In this document: piece by piece, positions 36,746 to 46,123 of the stretch
Layout: every line of letters begins with the position of its first letter
Numbering within the stretch: the first letter of the stretch is position 1
Origin: Hyalangium versicolor
GTDB taxonomy: Bacteria; Myxococcota; Myxococcia; Myxococcales; Myxococcaceae
Assembly (NCBI RefSeq): GCF_020103695.1
Contig: NZ_JAHXBF010000021.1
Span: forward strand, 124,001 to 188,000
DNA: 64,000 nucleotides
Direction of reading: 5' to 3'
Made by a program: the position numbers and the translations under genes
The notes under the pieces: model-generated
What the model was told of the DNA's origin: nothing
The model's database searches: none
What the model saw: the letters and a program-made list of their open reading frames with translations, nothing else

Positions 36746-37234
36746 CTACATGCCCGCGTCGCTGGGGGTGCCCGCATCACCGGCGCCCGTGGTCCCCTTC
36801 TTGCCGGACTTGGTCGTGCCCGAGCCACCCACGCCGCTCTGGTCCAGCGTGCTGCCCTGGTCCTCGATCATCCCGGAGCCACCGGTGCCGCTCTGGTCCA
36901 GGGAGTCCGGGCTCTTCTGATCATTCAGGGTGCCGCTCTGATCGAGGGGAGCCGGAGCCGCCTGATCGTTCACCATGCCGGAGCCACCGGTGCCGCGGGT
37001 GTCATCGATCGAGCTTCCACTCGATCCTCCCAGCTCCGTTCCCGGGCGCTCGTCCTGGCGCACGCCGCCCATCGTGTTGCTGCTGCCCGGAATCGTGGAG
37101 TCCACGTTGCCGGAGCCACCCGTGCCCTGCGTCTGGTCCACAGGCCTCACTTCATCCGCGCGCCGGTCCTGGCAACCGGTGAACGCCAGCGCCGAAGCCA
37201 TCGCGCCCAACACCATCATTCGCTTGAAGTTCAT
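36746..37234 (-). CDS. Small lipoprotein with GTGGSG repeats
   Basis: 162 residues from the ATG with GGAG upstream (MNFKRMMVLGAMASALAFTG). The lipobox is FTGC; lipidation at Cys21 is expected. The mature part is low complexity: four repeats of [GV]GGSG, each followed or preceded by LDQSGT-like or DQ-rich segments (QGTGGSGNV, RGTGGSGMV, SGTGGSGMI, SGVGGSGTT). It is likely an unfolded surface or periplasmic peptide; function is unknown. Ends at a clear terminator. Confidence 0.75.
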   Translation of the reverse strand: MNFKRMMVLGAMASALAFTGCQDRRADEVRPVDQTQGTGGSGNVDSTIPGSSNTMGGVRQDERPGTELGGSSGSSIDDTRGTGGSGMVNDQAAPAPLDQSGTLNDQKSPDSLDQSGTGGSGMIEDQGSTLDQSGVGGSGTTKSGKKGTTGAGDAGTPSDAGM

Positions 37235-37370
37235 GACCATCTCCGTGGTTCGATGTGGCTTCAAGGCTTGGGTCGATCAGCCCGGAAGGCATCGTCCACG
37301 GCGACTGGAACTCCCCCATGCTCCGAGGGCAGGCGAGGAGGCGAGCGCTGATTCTCCTGGTGCTGGGCGC

Positions 37371-38237
37371 TCAATCCGCGCGCCGCAGCACCATCATCCC
37401 GTAGTGGAGGCCCCCATCGAGGAATGCCTGCTGGAGGCGCAGGTGCTCGCGCTGGGACTCGCTCCGGCCCATGGAGGGCTGGCCGCTGCGCAGCGCCGAC
37501 TCGTGCTCCCGCGCCATCAAGTCCAACGTCAACGTCCAGAAGTTCACCGCGCGCCCGGAGAGATCCTGGTGCAGCTCCAGCTCCAGGCCCTCCGCGGTCG
37601 CCGAGCGGAAGTACTCCTCCACCGAGCCGATGTGCGTGCGCCAGTAGCGATCGAACGGCATCGCCAGCTCCGGCCGGCCGAGGAAGCAGTCCGCGATGGC
37701 CAGGACGCCACCGGGTCGCAGCAGGTGGCGCACCTTGCGGAACCACGCGCGTCGCGGCAGGTAGCACGAGCTCTCCACCGCCACCACGAGCTCGAAGCGC
37801 TCCTGGTCTGGGACGTCCAGCGCGTCGCACAGCAGGGGATTGACGCGCTCTCCCACGCCCACCATGGAGGCGAAGCGCCGGACATGGGCGATGTGCTCGG
37901 GAGAGATGGTGACGGCGGTGACGCGCGCCCCGTGAACGGAGGCCCAGTACAGCGAGCCGCCTCCGAGCCCGCAGCCCACGTCCAGCACCTCGCGGCCCCG
38001 CAGCTGCGAGCCCAACGCTTGCGCCAGCTCGCGCAGCAGCACCTCCTGGGACTCGTGGATGAGGACCTTCAGGGCCTCGGAGGCCAGGCCCGGCGGAGGC
38101 GTCTCGTCCACCATGCCGGTGTGATAGTGCACGCGAGGGCCGGGGCCGTAGCGGCGCAGGATGCCCTCCGTCTTGGCATCGTAGTACGCGGCCACCTCAT
38201 TGCGTGGGGTGGCCTCTCGCAACGGCTCGATCCTCAT
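37371..38237 (-). CDS. SAM-dependent class I methyltransferase
   Basis: 288 residues starting MRIEPLREATPRNEVAAYYD. Motif I is VLDVGCGLGGGSLYWA near residue 85, followed by VTAVTISPEHIAHVRRFA and the post-motif region LRPGGVLAIADCFLG. The opening YYDAKTEGILRRYGPGPRVH resembles methyltransferases acting on isoprenoid or small lipid substrates such as geranyl-diphosphate or tocopherol/sterol types. It overlaps the preceding DDxxD protein by ATGA, the last of four coupled genes. The likely substrate is therefore that protein's product, an inference from context. Confidence 0.85.
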   Translation of the reverse strand: MRIEPLREATPRNEVAAYYDAKTEGILRRYGPGPRVHYHTGMVDETPPPGLASEALKVLIHESQEVLLRELAQALGSQLRGREVLDVGCGLGGGSLYWASVHGARVTAVTISPEHIAHVRRFASMVGVGERVNPLLCDALDVPDQERFELVVAVESSCYLPRRAWFRKVRHLLRPGGVLAIADCFLGRPELAMPFDRYWRTHIGSVEEYFRSATAEGLELELHQDLSGRAVNFWTLTLDLMAREHESALRSGQPSMGRSESQREHLRLQQAFLDGGLHYGMMVLRRAD

Positions 38238-38962
38238 GGCACGACCTCCGGAAGAATCGGATCAATGCGCCTGAGCGCCGCATCCAGGCAGCGAAGCCTC
38301 TGGCGCCGCACGCCATCCATCCCCGCCCGAGCCCAGCGCACCACCTCGCGCTGGTCCGCCTCCGGCATGCTGAAGAACCGCGGATCCCTCGAGCGGATGT
38401 CCTCGGCGACGTGGGCCGCGATGCCCAGCCCGTGCCCCGCCACCGAGCGATCCGCCAGCGGCGTTCCCGCCCACAGCAGGCGCAGGTACGACGCCCATTG
38501 CTGCCCCGCCAACCCTTCGGCCACGCGCCGGAAGAGGGGCGCCGTCCACGCCTGCGTCCTGACTTCCAGGGCCTGGGGCCCCGCCGCCTCCGCCAGCCCC
38601 CGAGCCGCCTCCGCCAGCACCTCCTCGGGCACCTGCGCCCGGGCCAGCGTGGACCAGGCCAGGTTCTGCAGGAGGAATTGCACGTAGGGCCCTACCCGGA
38701 GCGGGTGGGCGTAGTAGGTGCAGTCGCCGTCGCTGAGATCGTCCGCGAGGTTGCCCGCCGCGAAGCTGAGGAAGATGCCCGCGCCGCGAATCAGCAGCGT
38801 CTCGCGTGCCAACCCTGCCTCCATGCCGGCTTCGTACAGCAGGGCCAGGGGGCCTGGCTGGGCGGCCTCCAGGGCGGCCACGACATCCCGCTCCGCGGCT
38901 TCGGGCAGCCCCAGCCGCCGCAGCACCCGCAGCGCTTCCTGATAGATGGCGCCACCGCTCAT
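38234..38962 (-). CDS. Putative class I isoprenoid-type enzyme (DDxxD)
   Basis: 242 residues from ATG (MSGGAIYQEALRVLRRLGLP); the upstream in-frame extension overlaps the kinase gene and is unlikely. Nearly all-helical. D74-D75-L-S-D78 in NLADDLSDGD matches the DDxxD Mg-diphosphate motif of class I isoprenoid enzymes, and GIAAHVAEDIRSRD may hold a second acidic site. It is shorter than typical prenyl synthases (about 300-350 residues), so it may be a diverged terpene or prenyl-binding enzyme. Four-base overlaps join it to the kinase gene before it and to the methyltransferase after it. Confidence 0.75.
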   Translation of the reverse strand: MSGGAIYQEALRVLRRLGLPEAAERDVVAALEAAQPGPLALLYEAGMEAGLARETLLIRGAGIFLSFAAGNLADDLSDGDCTYYAHPLRVGPYVQFLLQNLAWSTLARAQVPEEVLAEAARGLAEAAGPQALEVRTQAWTAPLFRRVAEGLAGQQWASYLRLLWAGTPLADRSVAGHGLGIAAHVAEDIRSRDPRFFSMPEADQREVVRWARAGMDGVRRQRLRCLDAALRRIDPILPEVVP

Positions 38963-40314
38963 GAGTGCAGCTCCCGGGGAAGAAGGACACGCAGGACGGC
39001 TCCCCCCTCGCTCGCGTTCTGGCGCTCGAGGATGCCGCCGCTGGCGCGGATCAAACATTCGCAGGTGTACAGCCCCAGCCCCGTGCTCTGGGGCTTGGTG
39101 GTGGACAGTTCCTGGATGGGCGAAGCCAGCCGCTCCGGGGAGAAACCTGGACCATCGTCCGCGATGATCATCTCCAGCCTCCCACTCAACGGCTCGGTGC
39201 GAGCCGAGATGCGCACGGCTCCGGCCGCGCGCAAGCCGTCACCCTCACAGGCATTGGTCACCAGGTTCTCGATGACTCGCCGCAGCGTCGTGACACCTCC
39301 GCGCACCCATGCGCGAAGGGGCTCACTCCGGTTCACCTGAACAGCGATGTCCACCTCGGGGAAGCGCAGGCCCACGCTCTCGCGCACCGAGTCCAGCACG
39401 GGCACCAGGTCCACCACTTCCGGATCACTGCCGATATGACGGCGGCCCTTCTGGAGGATGTCCCCCGCCCGGTCGCGCAGGTGCGAGAGGTCCAGATGGA
39501 GCCTGCGCACGAGCTTCTCCTGCTCCGCGCGGCCCGGGCCGCCGCCTCGGGCGAGCAGGGCGGTGAGCAGATCCGCGATGGTGCCGGCGGACAGCAGTGC
39601 CTCGCGCATGTCCTCGGTGTGGCTGATGATGTCCGTGAGGGCCTGGGACATGCGGCCCACGTCCCGTTCCTGCTGGGCGAGCATCCGCGCCTGGATGGCG
39701 GCGCGCAGCCGCTCGGCCTCCGCGGCGGTGCGGTCGTGCTGGACGGCGAAGGTGCCCAGGTAGAGCTCGGCCATGAGGGCCGTGGGCGCGGTGATGGCGA
39801 AGAGGGCGGCGTGCTCCGCGCGGGCGAAGAGCAGGGCGGCCGCCGCCAGCGCCAGCGTGGTGCCCACCGCGAGGAAGGGCGTGCGCGGCGTCACCCGGAA
39901 GAGCCGGCCGTGGAAGCCGGCGGTGAAGAGGAAGAAGCCGGCGAACACGGGCGCGCCCTGCGGCGCGGAGAGCGCCATGAGGCTGGCGACGAAGAACTGC
40001 ACGCCCGTGGTGCCGATGAGCGACATCCACCAGCCCCACGTCTCCACGTGTTGGCGCTTGTGGTGCAGCAGCGCGAAGGCGAAGTCCACCAGGGCGGGCA
40101 GGAAGCACAGCAGCGCGGTGCCCACGGGCAGGGCGAAGAACTGCCGGGCATATGGCGCCCACGTGGCGGCCGCCAGCACCAGCAGCACCAGGACGATGAG
40201 CGCCAGCCACGGCCCCACGCTGCTGGCGGTCAGCACCTCGGGGACGTTCTGGGCGTTGACCCAGCGGCGGAAGGAGGAGCGGACGGTGCCGCTCAGCGAG
40301 GAGAGCGGGCTCAT
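38959..40314 (-). CDS. Membrane histidine kinase-like sensor
   Basis: 451 residues from ATG (MSPLSSLSGTVRSSFRRWVN). Six or so hydrophobic helices fill residues 35-205 (for example WLALIVLVLLVLAAATWAP, ALLCFLPALVDFAFALLH). A helical linker with DIISHTEDMREAL follows; His there is a candidate phospho-acceptor, but the box is atypical. The HATPase_c domain has ENLVTNACEG (N box), IADDGPGFS (G1) and STGLGLYTCECLIRASGG (G2). The response regulator is not nearby. ATGA overlaps couple it both ways. Confidence 0.85.
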   Translation of the reverse strand: MSPLSSLSGTVRSSFRRWVNAQNVPEVLTASSVGPWLALIVLVLLVLAAATWAPYARQFFALPVGTALLCFLPALVDFAFALLHHKRQHVETWGWWMSLIGTTGVQFFVASLMALSAPQGAPVFAGFFLFTAGFHGRLFRVTPRTPFLAVGTTLALAAAALLFARAEHAALFAITAPTALMAELYLGTFAVQHDRTAAEAERLRAAIQARMLAQQERDVGRMSQALTDIISHTEDMREALLSAGTIADLLTALLARGGGPGRAEQEKLVRRLHLDLSHLRDRAGDILQKGRRHIGSDPEVVDLVPVLDSVRESVGLRFPEVDIAVQVNRSEPLRAWVRGGVTTLRRVIENLVTNACEGDGLRAAGAVRISARTEPLSGRLEMIIADDGPGFSPERLASPIQELSTTKPQSTGLGLYTCECLIRASGGILERQNASEGGAVLRVLLPRELHS

Positions 40315-40622
40315 ACCGCGGTGACGACCACCTTCCCCGGCCCCTGGTTGAGCGCGTTGGTCTGCTCCGTGGCGTGGGTCGCGCGCCGCTGTAGCTCCTG
40401 GAAGATGTCCTGCTGTCCATCTCGGACGACACGTACCTCTACCTCTCCACCGGCGAGGACATGGTGCATGGCCTCCAGGACGGGCTGGAGGCTGGGACTG
40501 AGCTCGATGGCACCGTCGACTCCCTCCACGGCGCCCAGCTGGCGAACCCGCTCGAGGTATTCCCCCAGCGCGGAGGAGAGGGAGAGCTGGACGATGCCGT
40601 GCTGCTCGCTGCCGTCGTTCAT
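40311..40622 (-). CDS. Small hypothetical protein, first gene of the kinase operon
   Basis: 103 residues starting MNDGSEQHGIVQLSLSSALG. Acidic, cytoplasmic, helical followed by a short beta region (GGEVEVRVVRDGQQDIFQEL). Its stop overlaps the kinase start (ATGA), so it is the lead gene of a four-gene translationally coupled operon. No domain is recognised; it could be a kinase regulator. Confidence 0.7.
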   Translation of the reverse strand: MNDGSEQHGIVQLSLSSALGEYLERVRQLGAVEGVDGAIELSPSLQPVLEAMHHVLAGGEVEVRVVRDGQQDIFQELQRRATHATEQTNALNQGPGKVVVTAV

Positions 40623-40961
40623 TCCGGGTGTCCTCGTTTTCAATGGGAGGGATGAGAGGGAGTGCAACGACAGGGCAATGCTCTCGAGTCACCACGTCAC
40701 CGTGGTGCCCGACGGAAAAGATGTCGATGTCTCGAGGTTTCATGCTGGTGCCCCCCCGGCTCCAGCTGTTGCACCGCACGCGCTTCCATACCCTTTGAAA
40801 CAGGGCTCCCTGACACATGAATGAGACATGAAACTGCAAGCAGGCGTCAAACCACCTGGGGCTTGGAAGTGTTGTCCAGGGGGCAGCTCTGGCTACCCAA
40901 TCGCTCGCGGGTCAGCACTGCCCCTCCCCAAAGCAGGAGAGCCAACAATTGGAGCGAGCCC
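40623..40961. other. Gene-free stretch between the kinase operon and the methylase-like gene
   Basis: This 339-base stretch has lower GC than its surroundings and open frames only in shadow frames. It should contain the minus-strand promoter of the kinase operon, but I found no convincing -35/-10 or -24/-12 pair. No RNA gene or repeat is seen. Confidence 0.5.
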
Positions 40962-41699
40962 TCAAGGCTCGTCCGCGGACTCCGGGTCCGTGGAGGAGGA
41001 GAGGCGGAGTGTACCGGAGTCAAATACGACCCGGAGTGCACGTGCCTTCTTCGCGCGCTTGCGGCTGAGCTCCACGCCCACCGCGTCCAGCCCGAGCGCA
41101 TTGGCCACCGCGAGCACCGTGCCGTGGCCGCAGAACGGATCCACCACCGTGCGCGTGGCGGTGTGCTCGAGGATGAAGCGGCACGCGGTGAGACAGGCCT
41201 GCGTGCCCATGCCTCGCGTCCACGTCACCTCTCCGGCGTGAGGGAGCACGTCGGGTGTGGCCCGGCTCAGCTCCACGCGCACGCCTCGTGAGAAGCACAG
41301 CAGGTGCGAGTACGCCGGCCGGCCGAACGTCACCGTCCCAGGCGCCGTGCGGCACACCACCTTGTGCCAGAGCGTCTCGCAGCCGGCCTCTTCCGCGGCG
41401 CGGCTGATCAGGTAGCCCTTGTCCACCCACGCTCCGGTCTTCTTCACGTCCGTCTGGTAGAAGATGGCCACGCCCTCGGTGGGCACCTTCGCCATGACGC
41501 GCGCCGCCGCGCGGATGAACCACTGCTTCCACTCGGCCAGCGAGAGCGCGGGGAACTCGGACACGTCCGGCAACGAGGTGATGACGGAGCTGCCCGCCAG
41601 CGTCTCGCGCGCGGACAGCCACTCCAGCGCATCGGCGCACTCCACCGTCCGTTGGCCCTCGCCGCTCGCGGAACCCTTCCCCGTGCCTTGCTCCTCCAC
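40962..41699 (-). CDS. SAM-dependent methyltransferase, DNA N4/N6-methylase fold
   Basis: 245 residues from GTG, with GGGAGGA just upstream; a TTG 12 bases earlier is less likely. The nucleotide-binding motif is near the C terminus (VVDPFCGHGTVLAVANALGL then AVGVELSRKRAKKAR), and the catalytic-motif equivalent is SLPDVSEFP near residue 40, in place of [DNS]PP[YFW]. The order (IV before I) is that of beta-class amino-methyltransferases. The SLPD motif makes DNA adenine activity doubtful; an RNA or protein target is possible. It follows the M16 gene on the same strand. Confidence 0.8.
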   Translation of the reverse strand: MEEQGTGKGSASGEGQRTVECADALEWLSARETLAGSSVITSLPDVSEFPALSLAEWKQWFIRAAARVMAKVPTEGVAIFYQTDVKKTGAWVDKGYLISRAAEEAGCETLWHKVVCRTAPGTVTFGRPAYSHLLCFSRGVRVELSRATPDVLPHAGEVTWTRGMGTQACLTACRFILEHTATRTVVDPFCGHGTVLAVANALGLDAVGVELSRKRAKKARALRVVFDSGTLRLSSSTDPESADEP

Positions 41700-41746
41700 A
41701 TGTCCTCCCAACCGTGTCTCGTGAGGCCGCTGTCGCGCGCCCTGGC

Positions 41747-44509
41747 TCAGTGTTCTACGGGGGCCGGCCTGTCCAGCACCTGCACTTGGAAGCCCGCGCC
41801 CTCGAGCTGGGGCCGCAGCGCCGCCGCGTCCCCGAGGATGACCACCACCTCCGCGCCCAGGCTGAGCCGCTTCACCAACGCCTGCACCGTCTCCGGAGTC
41901 ACCGCCGCGAGGGCCTCCGGATACTTCTCCCAGTAGTCGGGTGGACGGCCCAGGCGCTCCAGCTCCAGCAGGCGCTCCGCCACCAGCGCCGAGGTCTGGA
42001 AGCGCAAATCATAGCCGCGGGCCACCTGCCAGCGTGCGCGCTCCACCACCTCGCGGGGCAGCGGCTCCGCCTCGAGCGTGCCCAGCTCCGCGAGGAGCTG
42101 CTCCACCGCGCCCGCCGCTGCGCTCCGCTCCACCGCCACGCGGATCCGCAAGGCCGAGGCGCGCGACCGGGCCTCGTGTGTCACACGCACGCCGTAGGTG
42201 ATGCCCAGGCGCTCGCGGAGCTGCTGATCCAGGCGGTGCTCCAGCAGCCACTCCAGGGTGTTGGCCGTGGCGTCCTCGCGCTCCGACAGCTCGGGCCAGC
42301 GCAGCCCCACCTGCAGCTCCGCCTGCGAGGCTCCGGGGCGATCCACCAGCACCACCGCGCGCTGCCTCGGAGGCGCGGGCGTGGGCGGAGGCGTCAGCGG
42401 CGGGCCCTTGCCGCCCCAGCCTCCCAGCATCTCGGCGATCTGCGAGCGCAGCTTCGGCGTCGGAGGCAGGTCTCCCACGAGGAAGAGGGTGGTGTGGTTC
42501 GGGGTCAGTTGCGCCTTCACCCAGGCGTTCGCCTGCGAGGTGATGATCGTCCGAGCCTCTTCCACGCTGGGGGCCAGGCCATAGGGGTGCCCCGGGAAGA
42601 GCCGGGCGAGGAACGCCTGCTCGGCGCGGGTGTCGGATCGCGAGGACTCCTGCTCCAGCTGCCGCACCTGCCAGTCGTGGACGTAGTCGAAGGGGCGCCG
42701 CTCCACCTCCGCGTCGCCCACCCACTGCTGCATGTCCATCAGCACGTGGATCAGGTTGCCCGAGGGCGCCGCCACGGAGAGCACCGGCTGGCCCTCGTCC
42801 CGGAGCTGGAGGCTGGTGCGCGCGCCCACCTTCGGACCGTGGAACCAGGCCTTCGACGCCGACACGTACGAGCCGTGGAGCCCCATGCGTGAGAGCGCCA
42901 GCGTGTTGCCCTCGGTACCAGGAGTCTGCGCGTGCACCCACAGGCGGGCCTCCACCAGCGGCATGATGCCCCGCCGCAGGGCCACCACCTGCAGGCCGTT
43001 CTCCAGGGTGAAGCGCTCGGCCTTGTCCAGGCCCGGAGGGCGCGCCACCTGGAGGACGCCGGGTGTTCCCGGCGAGAGGAGCTGCTCCGTGTCCCCGAAG
43101 TCCTCCGAACCGGCCAGCGGTGCGAAGCGCTCTCCGACGACGGTGCGCTTCGAGCCGCTCGGCTCTGGCAGCACCAGCAGCATCCGCGCACGCTCGCGCC
43201 GCAGGTACTGGTGGAGGTAGTGGCCCATGTCCGTGGAGAGGGCCTCGCGGATCTGCTTCGGCCAGCCCGTGACGTAGTCCGCCTGCCCGGTGGCGCGCAG
43301 GAATTGGGTCGCCTCTCGTACGGGGAACTGTTCCAGGCTCGAGAAGGCCTGCGTGAGCAGCATGGCTTGAGCGCTCGCCGTGAGCCCGCCGATCGCTTGC
43401 GGGTTCACCATCAGCCCGGAGAGCTGCCCCCGCGCGAAGCGCGCCACCTCCTCGGCGTCCTCCGCCTTCAGGAACTCGATGCGGACGATGAGCAGCGCGA
43501 CGCCATCCATGACCTCCAGGGACACGGAGAGTTGGTGCGCCTCGTCCTCCCAGGCGAGCCGGGAGCTCAGCCGGCCCTGCGCCAGGCCCTGTGCGGCAAG
43601 CGCCTGGGGAAGCTGGCCCGAGTACAGCCCTGGCAGCGTCCACGCCAACCACAGATACGGGTACTCGACCGGGCCGTTCAGCACCACCATGGGCGCGTGC
43701 GGCGGGGACTCGGGCGGAAAGGGCGGAGGCACGCGCTGCACCGGAGGCGTGGGCCCGGTCTTCCCCGGCTCGGTGAGCTCCGCGAAGCCCGCCCTCACCG
43801 TACTCAGCACCTCGTCCGAGGACAGCGGGCCGGACACCACCACCACCACGTGGGCTGGCGTGTAGTGCGCCTTCACGAAGGCCCGCGCGTCCTCCAGGGT
43901 GAGGCGCTGGAGGGACTCGGGCGTTCCACCCGACGGGCGCCCGTACACGCTGCCTGTGAGCAGCTTCTCGTGCAGCCACCGCTGCTGCGCGCCCTCCGGC
44001 CCCGTCTCGTAGCGCTGGCGCAGCTCCGCCACCACCACGTCCCGCGCCACCCGGAAGTCCTCTTCGGAGACGTTCTCCAATGGCGCTCGCAGCCGCCCCG
44101 CTTCCAGCACCACCAGTTGAGCGAGCTGCTCTGGCGGTGTGGCGGAGAAGTAGTCCGTCCCATCATGGGAGGTGAAGGCGTTGGACTCGGCCCCCGAGGC
44201 CAGCAGCTGACTGGAGCGCCGAGGCGCCCGTGAATCCCCCGGCCGGGCCACGAAGGTGAGGTGCTCGACCAGGTGGGCCAGCCCTTCCTTGCCCGGCGGC
44301 TCCTCCGTGGCGCCCGCGCGGTAGGAGACCTCCACCGTCACCCGTGAGGCCTGCGGATCCTCATGCACCACCAGGCGCAGCCCGCTCGGGAACTCCTCAT
44401 AGGCGCCCCGGAAGAGCACGGGCCGCGCCAGCGGCTTGTTCGGAGGCAGGGACAGTGCCGCGCAGCCCGAGAGCCCCACCAGCACGAGCAGCGCCCAACG
44501 CGGGGACAT
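41747..44509 (-). CDS. M16 family zinc metallopeptidase lipoprotein (two-domain, fused)
   Basis: 920 residues from ATG (MSPRWALLVLVGLSGCAALS). The lipobox is LSGC with Cys16. The first half has the inverted zinc motif H79-L-V-E-H83 after GLAHL, followed by the paired Glu region (VAELRQRYETGPEG), so it is the active half. The second half (from about 480; FTLENGLQVVALRRG) is the inactive partner domain found in pitrilysin-like and processing-peptidase-like proteins. It is a lipid-anchored, probably periplasmic or surface peptidase. Single-chain fusion of both halves is common in myxobacteria. Confidence 0.9.
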   Translation of the reverse strand: MSPRWALLVLVGLSGCAALSLPPNKPLARPVLFRGAYEEFPSGLRLVVHEDPQASRVTVEVSYRAGATEEPPGKEGLAHLVEHLTFVARPGDSRAPRRSSQLLASGAESNAFTSHDGTDYFSATPPEQLAQLVVLEAGRLRAPLENVSEEDFRVARDVVVAELRQRYETGPEGAQQRWLHEKLLTGSVYGRPSGGTPESLQRLTLEDARAFVKAHYTPAHVVVVVSGPLSSDEVLSTVRAGFAELTEPGKTGPTPPVQRVPPPFPPESPPHAPMVVLNGPVEYPYLWLAWTLPGLYSGQLPQALAAQGLAQGRLSSRLAWEDEAHQLSVSLEVMDGVALLIVRIEFLKAEDAEEVARFARGQLSGLMVNPQAIGGLTASAQAMLLTQAFSSLEQFPVREATQFLRATGQADYVTGWPKQIREALSTDMGHYLHQYLRRERARMLLVLPEPSGSKRTVVGERFAPLAGSEDFGDTEQLLSPGTPGVLQVARPPGLDKAERFTLENGLQVVALRRGIMPLVEARLWVHAQTPGTEGNTLALSRMGLHGSYVSASKAWFHGPKVGARTSLQLRDEGQPVLSVAAPSGNLIHVLMDMQQWVGDAEVERRPFDYVHDWQVRQLEQESSRSDTRAEQAFLARLFPGHPYGLAPSVEEARTIITSQANAWVKAQLTPNHTTLFLVGDLPPTPKLRSQIAEMLGGWGGKGPPLTPPPTPAPPRQRAVVLVDRPGASQAELQVGLRWPELSEREDATANTLEWLLEHRLDQQLRERLGITYGVRVTHEARSRASALRIRVAVERSAAAGAVEQLLAELGTLEAEPLPREVVERARWQVARGYDLRFQTSALVAERLLELERLGRPPDYWEKYPEALAAVTPETVQALVKRLSLGAEVVVILGDAAALRPQLEGAGFQVQVLDRPAPVEH

Positions 44510-44707
44510 GGAGGCGCACACTATGCCCCGATCTGCTCAGCAGAGGGGGGGCCGTCAGTACCTGTTGATCGGACCACGAAAACGAGTTAAACCTTCGAAT
44601 CAGGAATTGCCGTTACAGCAAGTATGTCAGGCTCTCTTGTGGAAACCGGTCTTTCAGTGATGTGCGGGTTGGTCCCTCTCTGGGGCTGAGGAATCGAGGA
44701 GAAAGCA

Positions 44708-45145
44708 ATGTCCGGGAGGATGGCTGTTGAGTACGACCCGCATAACGACGTGGTGCACCTGCGCTTCACCCGCTACCTGCTGGTGAGCGCCTACGATGTG
44801 CAGGTGTGGAAGGCGGACATCGAGGAGAAGCTGTCTCCCTTTGGCCGCAAGGTGGATCTGCTGATCGACCTGGACGGGCTCGAGGTGACGTTCACCGCGG
44901 GCCGGCTGTTCGGCCAGGCGCGGCGCGAGGTGCTGGAGCGCTACACCCAGCGCGCGTGCAGCTACGGCGGCGACGAGATGACGCGGATGTTCCTCAGCAC
45001 CAGCGGCGTGCTCCACGGCCACCCCGTGAACCAGCACGAGACGCGGATGCAGGCGCTGATGGCGCTGTTGTCGGATCGGGACGCGAAGCGGCGCAGCTTC
45101 GTCTCGCGGCCCAGCAGCAGCCACCAGCTGGCCGCGGTTCGCTGA
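44708..45145 (+). CDS. Hypothetical protein, possibly STAS-like
   Basis: 145 residues; GAGGAG lies 7-12 bases before ATG. The pattern VEYDPHNDVVHLRFTRYLLV, VDLLIDLDGLEVT, then helices resembles SpoIIAA/STAS-like alpha-beta proteins that bind partners in signalling. The similarity is structural guesswork. No signal peptide. Divergent from the M16 gene; the 186-base gap between them is AT-richer than its surroundings and should hold both promoters. Confidence 0.7.
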   Translation: MSGRMAVEYDPHNDVVHLRFTRYLLVSAYDVQVWKADIEEKLSPFGRKVDLLIDLDGLEVTFTAGRLFGQARREVLERYTQRACSYGGDEMTRMFLSTSGVLHGHPVNQHETRMQALMALLSDRDAKRRSFVSRPSSSHQLAAVR

Positions 45146-45167
45146 TCCGGGGCTCACTCGCCCCGGA
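45146..45167. terminator. Hairpin between two convergent genes
   Basis: TCCGGGGC pairs perfectly with GCCCCGGA (8 bp) around TCACTC; the loop holds the stop codon of the minus-strand epimerase gene. It begins directly after the TGA of the plus-strand gene, so it probably ends transcripts from both sides. Confidence 0.5.
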
Positions 45168-45993
45168 GGAACTCGAGCGCGTTGAAGCGGGGGTGGAAAC
45201 CCAGCTCCGCCTCCGCACGAGAGATGACGTAGACGCGGTCCAGGCGCGAGGGCAGTGGGATGGAGCGCCGGGCGAGCAGCTCGGCCACCTCGGGCGCCCG
45301 GCGGCGGATGACGCGGGCGGCGTCGCTCCACAACTCCTCCAGGTCCTCGCGTTGGAAGGGTGAGCGCGCGGAGATGTTGTAGAGCCCGAAGGGCACGGGC
45401 GATTCGAGCGCCAGCCGGTGTGCCCAGGCGCAGTCGCGCACGTCCAGTCCGCGGTGGAGCCGGTGGATGGCGAGCTCCTCCGAGGACTGTGGGTAGAAGC
45501 GCGAGGTGCGCAGGATGACGACGGGCAGCTGGTGCTCGTGGTGGATGAGGCGGCAGAGCTGTTCGGCGGCGAGCTTGGTGACGTCGTAGATGTCGCGAGG
45601 CTCGGGCGTAAGCTCCTCCGTCACCCAGACCGCGGAAGGACTGCTCGGCTCCATGGCCTGTCCATAGATGGAGGTGGTGCTGGTGTAGATGAAGCGCCGG
45701 CACCCATGCGCGACGGCGGCCTCGAGCAGGTGGAGCGCGCCCTGCACGTTCACGTCGACGAAGCGCGACTTCGGGAGCCTGTCCCGATGGGGCGCGTGCA
45801 GCGAGGCGACGTGGACGACGGCCTCCACGCGGGAGACCTGTTCGAAGACGAGCGTTCGGTCCTCGACGGGGCCGATCACCTGGGTGAAGGGGCCGGGGGC
45901 GACGTCGAGACCCGTCACGGTGTGCGCCTCCGAGAGTTGTCTGCACACCTCCACGCCGAGCTGACCCGAGCTGCCGGTGACGAGAACTCGCAT
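45154..45993 (-). CDS. NAD(P)-dependent epimerase/dehydratase (extended SDR)
   Basis: 279 residues from ATG (MRVLVTGSSGQLGVEVCRQL). The N-terminal glycine motif TGSSGQLG, VVHVASLHAP and the YxxxK catalytic pair (IYDVTKLAAEQL) after TSTTSIYG identify an extended short-chain dehydrogenase of nucleotide-sugar type. An upstream start at 46029 would precede the Rossmann strand without reason. The substrate is unknown; no polysaccharide genes are adjacent. Confidence 0.88.
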   Translation of the reverse strand: MRVLVTGSSGQLGVEVCRQLSEAHTVTGLDVAPGPFTQVIGPVEDRTLVFEQVSRVEAVVHVASLHAPHRDRLPKSRFVDVNVQGALHLLEAAVAHGCRRFIYTSTTSIYGQAMEPSSPSAVWVTEELTPEPRDIYDVTKLAAEQLCRLIHHEHQLPVVILRTSRFYPQSSEELAIHRLHRGLDVRDCAWAHRLALESPVPFGLYNISARSPFQREDLEELWSDAARVIRRRAPEVAELLARRSIPLPSRLDRVYVISRAEAELGFHPRFNALEFLRGE

Positions 45994-46123
45994 GAAGGAG
46001 GCTCTGGCATCCGGGCAGGGGGAAGTCAAACCTCTGACAACGGTGGAAGGAGGCGGTTTTCGACGCGTAGCATCGTGCCGATACCGTGGCTCCAGGCCGG
46101 AGCTGATCCGGAGGGCACGAGAG

